The notes under the pieces were generated by a model that had not been told where the DNA came from, searched no databases, and was given only the letters and a program-made list of their open reading frames with translations. Below, in pieces: positions 1 through 10,200 of a stretch of 64,000 bases of DNA. The stretch is from Heliocidaris erythrogramma (Eukaryota; Echinodermata; Echinoidea; Camarodonta; Echinometridae), in contig CM046857.1 in assembly GCA_025617745.1 (NCBI GenBank), forward strand, positions 26,010,094-26,074,093, given 5' to 3'. Numbering within the stretch: the stretch's first letter is position 1; each line of letters begins with the position of its first letter. A program made the translations under genes and the position numbers.

Positions 1-1140
1 GTTAGTGTTTCCAGATTTTTATTTGTGTGGTGCAAAACTTGATGTTTGTAAAGAGATTAAGTACCTTGGTCATTTTTTACAGATGATCTGTGTGATGACA
101 GAGACATATATAGACAGTGTCGTAAGCTATATGCTCAGGGTAACATGCTGTGCAGGAAGTTTCATATGTGCTCTCGGAAAGTTAAAGTTGAGTTATTTAG
201 AGCTTATTGTACACCTTTATATACTGCACATCTTTGGTGCAGATATAAAAAGAGCAGTTTGAAGAAACTCACTGTAGCCTATAATGATGCTATGAGGATG
301 CTTTTACGGATACCTAGGTACTCCAGTGCAAGTAGAATGTTTGCTGAGGTGAATACACCTGCATGTCAAGCTGTAGTAAGGAATATGATGTTTAAGTTTA
401 TTCAGAGAATTGACACTTCTGTAAATAGTATTGTTAATATACTGGTTAACCCATTGCTGAGCAGTACAAGGTACACCTCAGACTTGTGGAAGTTTTGGTT
501 TGATAGCTTGTTCGCACAGTCGGAAGTGGTTGGCTAAAGTAGTTTAATATAACATTATGCATTTTTATTGTTTAATTGTTCTTTGTAAAGAAATAATTGA
601 CCTTGCCTTTTATATATTTCTATATCGCCTCTTTTACGATTTTTTTTCTTTTATTCAATGCCTGTCACTAGTATTATCTTAGTACCATAATTTATCATGA
701 CACTTATAAATATTTTCATATTATGTCTGTTTCTTGGGTCTATTTCTCTTTCTCTTTCTTAATTATTTATTGTGCCTCCTCCAGTATTTCTTTTATGTTC
801 TCTCTTTCGTATTCTTTGTCCATTCTTTTCCCATTATGTCCATTGTTGATATTATGCACTTCAAGTTATATTAATCGCAGCTTTTATCTTTTGTATTCTT
901 TGTCCATTGCTTAGTTCTAGTATATTAGTTTTGTAGTTTCTCTTATACGCTTATCTTTGTATTCTTTGTTCCTTGATTCTTTATGTTTGCTCTTCTCATG
1001 TAAATATGTTATATGGACCTCTGCTTTTGCAGCTGAGTCTGGAATAAAGACTTAAAGTCTACAAAATTATGTATAGTGTGTGGCAAAAATAGTCAATTAT
1101 GACTGATTGCCAAACAAAAACAAATCAAGAAGAAGAAGAA
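1..1140 (+). pseudogene. 3' end of a non-LTR (LINE) retrotransposon, dead
   Basis: Bases about 5-537 encode the C-terminal end of a LINE reverse-transcriptase polyprotein: a KYLGHFLQ motif followed by a region with VKVELFRAYC, a Y-LW pair and VAYNDAMR, typical of the thumb and tail of CR1/Jockey-like elements. The first about 27 codons are in frame 2 and the rest in frame 1, so one base has been lost or gained near position 80. The frame ends at TAA 535-537 and is followed by an AT-rich 3' UTR with an AATAAA-type signal near 1043 and a GAA-rich tail near 1130. The 5' part is outside the window. Family membership within LINEs is not certain and the right border is approximate. Confidence 0.75.
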
Positions 1141-1207
1141 TTGAATTGAATTAAAAGAGGGCATTGAGCGAAAGAGGGCGTAACGTCAAAACTTAAGAAT
1201 CCACAGA

Positions 1208-1266
1208 ATGGACAGGGACAGCGATTATCTCGGGAAATATCGTGCTATTTCTGGAAAATTAAAGAA
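1208..1266 (+). CDS. F8A1: F8A exon 1 (start codon)
   Basis: Encodes residues 1-19 and two bases of codon 20, starting MDRDSDYLGKYRAISGKLK. The donor is AA|gtaagt. It was recognised because the split lysine joins exactly to the arginine opening exon 2, recreating the conserved KLKKRFLRKPN. Confidence 0.9.
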
Positions 1267-4200
1267 GTAAGTATACATAATTGAATAAAGAACTACTTTT
1301 AATTATTCTAACCGTGTTGAATGATTATATCCATCCTGAAATATGATAATTTTCCGTGTTTTCTTCGAGATGGGCGTGCAGAATCGTGTCTTCGGTCCCA
1401 TGCCTTTCTTTTTGTGTAATATCTGAGAGAGAGAGAGAGAGAGAGAGCTAACTCCAACCACATCACTCATAGGTACACGCCATTGCCGACTGTGTAGTAA
1501 CGCAGCGGCGGCAGCCAACACACATCCCATACCTAAACTGCATCACTGTGCATTTTTGGCTATATTTAATTGAAACTCATATATTGCAGTTTACTTAAAT
1601 CCAAATAATTATGTTGAATAATAGATGATTAAAACTTACCAGGTTGTTTTGTGACCTTTGAAGAGGGTTTCCTGAAATTTTGGGTCCTTTTTGTCGATAA
1701 CTGCTATCGAGACTGTCCCGTCAGCATCCAGTTTGTATTTTTCACGATTATGATGAAGGGAGCCCTCAGCGCTCGTAGTAGTACCGGCGCGATCGGTTCG
1801 TCGATCTCCTACGAAGACCTGGAAGGGCCAAACTGACGACGTAAAAAAATTAAAAATATTACGTACGTACGTAATAATTACTACGTACGTACGTAATATT
1901 TTTTATTTTTTTACATCGTCAGTTTGGCCCTTCCAGGTCTTCGTAGAATAGCTTGTGTGCGTAACATTCTGCGTACGTATCTACGGTGCGTAACCATGTA
2001 GAGCGGCCTCACTAGTGCGCAACATATTGAGAGCAGTCGTCATCCGTATGGAGGTGTGGGTAACAAGTACCAAAAAGAGGGCTGTAAATGTAAGTTTTTA
2101 TAACTTTCTACGTTTTGTATCTTAACGAACTGATAACTTAAAATCTAAAGAATGATACTTAAGTATCAGTTTGCCCACAAAAACCTCCATTTAAAACAAT
2201 ATTACATCTGTATCCCCAATACCCAGTATACATACATGTATATGATCCTAATGGTCAATATGACCATTGCTTGCTGATGTGAACCACATCAGCAAGCTCC
2301 GATAGCTCGTTTCGCGAGAATCGACAGTAAATTACGGATTTCATTTTTGGAAATATATTTTCCAACATCGGTGAGTTGAATTTATTGTATTTCTTGAATA
2401 TTTTGGGGTCGGTTTTTGTAAATTAAATGCCGATTTTGAGTGAATGTTGGTGTCTTTTGTGCAGTGGTGTTTTAAAAAGTTGAGGTGTATGACTGCCTAC
2501 ATTATGCACTTATCAATTGTAAGACGCACCCCTCGACCCCCGGGAATGGTGCGTCACTTGTCAGATGTGAGTCGGATTTTCCTATACCATGACGCACCTG
2601 TGTGTCTCGACTATGACGGACCTTTTCTTACAATGACTGTGCCTGGACGAAAAAATATGACGCACCAGTTCTAGACTTTGACTTACCATTGTGACGCACC
2701 CCGTCATGGTAAAGCTCCGCGCGCACGTGGCACGCTATGCATCGGCGCGGCGCTAGTATACTTTCGCACCGGGCGCCCAAAATCGAGTTTGACGACATCA
2801 AATGAAACGGAAATCCCCAAATAATCGTTAAACCTGTTTCAAAACCTCTCTCGAGCTATCTTCCGTCTAGGTTCTTTAGAAAAGCGAAGAAATAAGGTAC
2901 TTTTCGTCACTTTGCAACCCCGGTCGTTCAAGCACTGGACTATGTTCAGTTTCTGCTCGCAATGATCGTGATTGGTAGCATTGGTGCTGTGCATGCTGGA
3001 TTGATACATGAATATTCATGAAGTGACGTCATAAGATTATCGGCGATGACATATGAAAATGTGCAGAAGTCACACAGTGCAATCGCTGACATTCTTGTGA
3101 CGTCAACACATGAATATTCATGTATCAATCCAGCCTAGCACAAATGCTACCGATCGCGATCATCGCGGCAAGAACCGAACCAGCCAACGCAGTGCAGTGC
3201 TGGAACGAACGGGGTAAAAATAAACAAAGTAACGAAAAATACCTTATTTCTTCCCTTTTTTGAGAACCCAGACAGAAGACAGCATGAGAGAGGATTTGAG
3301 ATCAATTATTATTATTTGGGGGTTTCCATTTTATTTGATGTCATCAAACTCGATTTTGGGCGCCCGGTGCGAAAGTATAGATTCCATGTCAATATATTTT
3401 TTTTTATATTCAAGGAGTTTGCATGTTTAAAAGCCCGGTACGCGGTGAGTATTGCGCGGACAGACCCGTTTGTAAACATAGCGAGGCATTATGACGCACC
3501 CATGTAAAATGACCGACTATGACGCACCCCATTCTCCATGCTGTGACTGACCAAATGCTTCCATGACCATACCCTGCGTCATTCATTTGTTGGTAAATTA
3601 CCCAACCATGACGCACCTTTCCCGGGGGTCGAGGGGTGCGTCTTACAATTGATAGGTGCATTATACACACGAAGTATAGGAATGTAGCTATGAGTGACCT
3701 GGAAGGGCCAAACTGACGACGTAAAAAAATAAAAAATATTACGTACGTACGTAGTAATTATTACGTACGTACGTAATATTTTTTTTTTTTTTACGCCGTC
3801 AGTTTGGCCCTTCCAGGTCTTCGTAGGAGATCGACGAACCGATCGCGCCGGTACCACTACGAGCGCTGAGGGCTCCCTTCATCATAATCGTGAAAAATAC
3901 ATGTGTGTATACTGGGTATTGGGGATACAGACGTAATTTTGTTTCAAATGGAGGTTTTTGTGGGCAAACTGATACTTAGGTTTCATTCTATATATATTAA
4001 TTTATAAGTTCGTTAAGATACAAAATGTAGAAAGTTATAAAAACTTACATTTACAGCCTTCTTTTTCCAACTTGTCACAGAGACATCCATCCGTATGACG
4101 ACTGCTCTCAATATGTTGCGCACTAGTGAGGCCGCTCTATATGGTTACGCACCATAGATACGTACACAGAATGTTACGCACACAAGCTACAAGCTACACG

Positions 4201-7200
4201 GACAAGGTCGATATTACAAAGATAATCCCAAAGACTTTTTCAATTATTGCTCCTCGCCGTTAAAGCACTTTGCTTAATATCCTTGCACCAGAAGGAGTAC
4301 AGAATGTAGAGAATGCACGATGAGAAGCGTTATCGCTAGACTAAACTCATTAGTAAAGTGACAAAACAAACTGGTAAGTTTTAATCATCTATTATTCACC
4401 ATAATTAGCTATCTTACAGTACATTTCAACCGAAGGTTTTCACTTAAATATAGCCAAAAATGCACAGTGATACATATTAGTACCGTACTGACTATTGCCT
4501 GCGTTCCTACACAGTCGGCAATGGCGTGTGCCTATGAGTGGTGTTGTTGTTGTCTTTCAGTTTCAAATGGGTCTGTTTCACACCCAAATGTCTCCGAGGT
4601 GATTCTCTTGGTATGTCACAAGGTTGATGATCAGCAAGGTACATGTCTATAGTGAAATGCTGGTGGCTAGAAGCTGGTGTTGGTGGTTGCAATAAAACAT
4701 ACCACAGATGATTTTATTGTGGATCTCATTTGGGGGGATAACTTGGGGTTGATTCCGAGTAGGCTTGTCAGAGAAATGTCACGAAGGTGAACCTTGCAAA
4801 CCACCCTCGGTATTTGCTGTGGTGGTTCTGGTCATATTTCAATTATAAAATTAATATTCTATTGATAATATGAACACTTATCTACAAAAATTCGGCAGCG
4901 GGGATAGGATTCAGCTTACCTTCCGCATGTTGCTGTAAGAATTGTCATTATCATGACAAACCATGACCTCTAATTCTCTTGAGCAGCTGAGTCGGCTAGG
5001 GGTCATTCAATTGAATGAATAAGAAAGAAAAAAAAAAAAAATCAGATTTTTTTTACCTTGACATGCAATGTAAGATTTGTGTAGTCCCACAGGTTACTCA
5101 TGCAAGGTAAAAAAACCTGCCGATTTTTCTTTTTCTTTTTTATTCATGCAATTTTTACAATCTTAGTTGATCCTGGAAGGTAACCCATTTAGCAAACTCC
5201 GAGGGTGGTTTGCATGGCTCAGAGTATGTGGGAAATGGTGATATTTAGATCTATTTTTGTTGTTGATAGCTCTCTCCACACACAGTATATGGATCCCATG
5301 TACAGCTCCGTAGGCCAGGACCAGATAGATAAGCCAAGGAGCTTGTACAGCTAATGTAGACCTTTAAAGTCAGACAAGAGACAAGTGTATTTCTTAATTC
5401 AAGAGGAAATCCACCCTGATACACTTATACATGTACAAGCTTATCTGAAGATAACCTTGTACTCCAGACTAGCTTTTTACGGGTGAATAGGCTTCAATAG
5501 CTTTTGTGTGTATCAGCTGGCCCTTTTCCAGGCTAGATCATTCATACAGGAGAGGAAAATAATTATTTAAAATTTCACTTTCAAGTCTGAATCCCTACAT
5601 TTGTGGCAAAGTAAGTTTTGAAGAGTCGCTGAATCAGGTAATCTAGCAAATTTAAGAAAATTAAATCTTGTTTAGAGCAATTTTGTTGTATGCTTTTGAC
5701 TGCTGCAACAGTGAATGTTGGACACAGTCCCACTCCCACATAGGCAAGGGCCTATGAGTGTCCTGATATAAACTTGGTTTTAAAAGAAGGAGAGAAATTA
5801 AAGTAACAGATGAATGAAAGTTTGAGCAAAATCCGATAATGAATAAGAAACTTTGAATTTTTGAAGTTGTAATCAGTCAAACACAAATTGACAACTTCGT
5901 GGTATCTTGCAAGCTCTTCTCTTATTTGCTCTGTACAATTTTTTTTATTTTCCTCAAACTTTCACTTATCTGTTTCTCTGCTTTTATTCACATCAACTTA
6001 ATACCAGGGTGGACTTCCCTTTAAGGGCCTAATGTAATACTGTTTTTTTATGTTTCATCAGGCGATTCTTACGCAAGCCAAATGTTGCTGAAGCAGCTGA
6101 TGAGTTTGGTAAGTACAAAAGAAACATGCTCATCGTACATTTCCTGTGGTCTAACTGACTAACCTCAAACCTGACTATCAGACTATTCTGCCTTTTGTAC
6201 TTTATAAATGAATATCAGGCCAAAGTCAATTATTTCAACTAGCCTTGAGTGTATGTACATGTATTTTATTTGCCAACAATCAGAAGAGGTAATGAAGAAA
6301 ATAAAATGAATAAAAAATGACAGGCTGGCCTCTTTTTTTCTTGCTTTTATTTTATTGTGATAATGATCATGATGTCACTCATAACATAGATTGCGCAATA
6401 CACTGTTCTTTTTTTTTTTTTTTAGGGAACCTATCCAAGGTTTTACAGAATCAAGAATGCCCATCATATGCTGCACTATTTAGCCTAGCCAAGGCTAGGT
6501 AAGTATATTCTATGTACAGTGTAGCGATTGGTCCTTGAAAGAAGACGGTTAACTTTCTTGTGTGATTTTCTTGAGGTACTTTCAGCTGTTTACATCCTAT
6601 CCCCAGTCCTCATGAAATTATCTGGATATGGATATATTTTACAAACCAGTGCTCATATTATTGCAGAATTAGATAATGGACATTAAGCTGAAATATTTTG
6701 TTCACAAATTGTGAAAGCCACATAAGTACTCCTACACAAACCCTGCTATATAAAGCCTGTTGCACATGAGGCATTAGTCCACTATGTCAATTGACTGTTC
6801 AATTCGGTAGAATCCATGCCGCAGTATACGGTTAACAAAAGGCCCACTACTGATAACAATTATGGCTGTACCCAATTTATCATAAATGTTCTGTATGCAT
6901 TCTTTGGTTTGTGTAGGATGTTACAGCAGTGTTTTCTCCATCAGTCATTTTCCGCACAAATCCGATACTCTGCATTAGGCCATCCCACCCTGCTTCAAGG
7001 GATTGCGCCTGTGCCTAGAAATGGCACATTTTTTATGCCTGAATGTCTGTGAACAGCGCAATAGAAGTAGCACCTCATGAGCAACGGGCCTAACATTTAT
7101 TTGTTGTCATTGCTATAGATGTGAACACACCCTAGCAAATCACCCGGCTGAGGTCCATGCTTTGGTGGAAGCAGCCCATCATTTCCTGGATGCAGAGTGG

Positions 7201-10200
7201 AGCGACAGGTCCCTGCACTGTCCTAACTTTGAAGAGAATCTCTGTGCAGCCATCAATTGTTACAACCATGCTGTCAGGGTATGTCTTACAGTCACTGTTC
7301 CATCCTGTTTTAACATTTAATATGTCCATTGATTACCATGCTTGTTGGCAGCCAATAATCCCTGCATGCTAGGTTCATCATATACCAGATTAGAAACAAA
7401 ACTAAATGTAACTGTCTCCCAAACTTCCAGTAATAAACTATTAAAAACGAAATGTTAATACAAAAGATTTGTGCCAACATTGCACAACATATATCATAGG
7501 CCAATTAGTGAATATGCAACTAAGTTATGACTGTGATGTTACAATATCTTGAAAAACGGTTAGGGGGAAATGTGGTTTTATTTTAATAAGTTGATACACG
7601 TATGAAAGTTGAAGCTGTCATGGGTCATCCAGTGTTCAGTAACTTTTACATTTCACTCGCTACTCTCTTATTTCAGTGAAGTGTTTGACAAAATGAACCC
7701 TTGAATGAATGCTTTGTACATTAGGGGCTGTAGGACCATTATGTATTGAGTGATATAAGAGTAATGATAATGATTGTTAGAGTAATGTGGGATTTTGTTA
7801 TTGTTGTATGATTTAGGTAAGTATTGAGCAGAAACAGCCAGCCCTGGCAGCAACATTGTGCCTCCAAATTGGAAACAGCCTCAGGGTAAGTAAGCATAAA
7901 TATATTTTAGATCGTTTAAAAAAAAAAAAAGAAAAGAAAAAAAAATAGGAAAGTTGATGTCAGGTGACTAGTGCTTAAAAAAGACTTGATGTAACGATTC
8001 TTTAGAAAATATTTCTGTGTGTCGTGTAGCTGAAATATTGCGGACTGATTTTTGTACCAGTGTTATTTTTATTGTTGAATAGCATTTATTTTTTTTACTG
8101 TACAAGTACTGCAGTGGCTTGGGTAACTCATGCATGATAATGGACATCGTTATACATGACACATATATTTTTTTCACAGATTTGTGTAACAAATCTTGAC
8201 TTACACTGTTATTATTTTATTTATTCTAGAGAGTAAAGAAGCCTGCAGAGGCAATGGGGCACTATCAGAAGGCAGCTGAATTACAATATCAGGTACAACT
8301 TGTAAAGCCCACCTCACACTATACAATCTGACTATAGTCGATTTAGAAAAAGTTGCAGTAGTGTCTGATATAAACGTGCAAAATATTAATGCATGAGATC
8401 TTAGTCGTATGAATATAAAAATTGAAATTTAGCATACTGCACGCCTCCATGATCGAGGAGAGGCAAAATTGCTTATGAAACATAGTGACGTCAGAATAGT
8501 CGCGAGATTGTCTACAACTTGAATGGTGTTATGCACTAGTGAGAACCTTGCGTATTGTGCGGTTGTATGGGTGAATGTCTCAGTGCTCTCTTAATAGGGT
8601 GTATTCCAGAGTAGATGATTTGTTGCATTCAAAAGTCAAATCAAAGTTGTACCTAGCTCAAGCAATCTACAATTATGTCTGTATACAATATCATTATTTG
8701 TTAACAAATTTTTAGGCATTTTACTCCCAGTGTTAAAGATCGTATGCTCGATCTGTAATGAAAAACACAAGTCAGAAAAAATTGGAACCAGCGGGATTCG
8801 AACCTGTCATCTACTTGGCCGTGAACCAGAATAGCCTGGTGGTTAAGTGGCTGCCCGGCAAGCAGTAGATGAATCCCGCTGGTTCCAATTTTTTCTGACT
8901 TGTGTTTTTCATTACAGATCGAGCATACGATCTTTAACACTGGGAGTAAAATGCCTAAAAATTTGTTTACAAATTAAAATTCCTCCCATCAAGCTTCTTC
9001 GTTTACTAATATCATTATTGTTTTCATTTTTATTCATCAATATTTTCTGTTGTATCATTCCTGATTTTGATCATTTTTTTAGTGTCCACTGGATTGCCTG
9101 CACTCATTGGGAAAGGTTGCATCATGCAAAATTGAAATTGGTAAGAGATCTTCTAATTAATTCTAAGTAGGTGTCGATCTACGCAGTGAGAAGATTATTT
9201 TCAAAGAAATTATTACCATTTTAAGTTAACCCAGGACTGGATTTTTTTTTTTGGTGGGGGGATTGGATCTCCCTTTTACAAAATTCTGGAGCTGTACCTC
9301 TAAAAGATGAGAAAATAGGAGTTATATTTAATTATCCTTAAATTTGGCAAAAGTGAGTATGTGGAAAGAGAAGGTTGATTCTGGTAGCTGTGAACAATAA
9401 TTCTGGAGATTTCCAAATTTATATTTGGAAAAACATAATAATGGGAATGTGACGTGAAAAGTATTGAAGAAGCTCTGAAACTGCCGTCATGTTACAAGTA
9501 TGTGTATAACTTCAAATATATATTCAAACTTTAGACCAAATTTTGATGTCCCATACTGTGTGTGTGTAGCCCAAATATGCACGTCTTAGCTTCGTGGAGT
9601 GCTTATCTTCTACATGTACAGTGATTCCCAGCAAGAATTGTCATGATTTTGGTGATATCCAATACCTTTCAAAAACCAAATATGAGTATTTACTGCATAA
9701 TCAGCCTTTTCCAATAACTTCTAGACAATTTCTTTTACAATGAAATTGCATGACTAGTACTTGGCTCTATCTTTAAAACCTAGGAATTTAATGGTTGTCC
9801 TTTCAGGTGATTTTGATGGTGCATTAGCTATACTGACCGAGATGGAGTACCTTGTCCGAGAGAGGGGTATCACAGGGTCAAATAATCTACCCATGGGCTC
9901 GTTCTCCGACATCCTAGCTAGCTGTGAGATCAGTAGAGTTCTGTTACTCATGCTATTACAGGTAATAAATAACTGACTGGTGCTTTTTTCATTGCACAAG
10001 GGGTTTAATCTACATGTCCGCTCGTCTCTCTCTACCCGTATTTAAAATGGTTACCTGATAGGATTTCATCCTTGAAGTTATAAAGCACTTTTGAAGCGCA
10101 TACAGGATTAATATCATATTGTGACATGCCGTGTGCTTTACATGAACAGAATATCATTATCATTATATTTTTTTAACCCTTTTACATATTTACGGCTTTA

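Larger units (their letters stand above)
1464..4540. repeat. About 3.1 kb imperfect palindrome in F8A intron 1
   Basis: The outer ends 1464-1497 and 4507-4540 are inverted copies with one mismatch. Moving inward, further matched pairs are 1545-1640 with 4370-4460, 1930-2245 with 3900-4190, 2500-2560 with 3605-3665, 2765-2815 with 3320-3380, and 2993-3040 with 3082-3140. The dyad centre is near 3060. The arms are diverged and interrupted. No transposase frame is visible inside, so this looks like a foldback-type, non-autonomous element or nested set of elements. Sea urchin foldback elements with long inverted repeats (TU family) are a known precedent, but identity is not shown here. Confidence 0.85.

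Noticed and set aside
2444-2674. Short frames within the intron 1 palindrome as host genes
   Set aside because: They occur in inverted pairs across the palindrome, have no similarity to known proteins, and change with repeat divergence.
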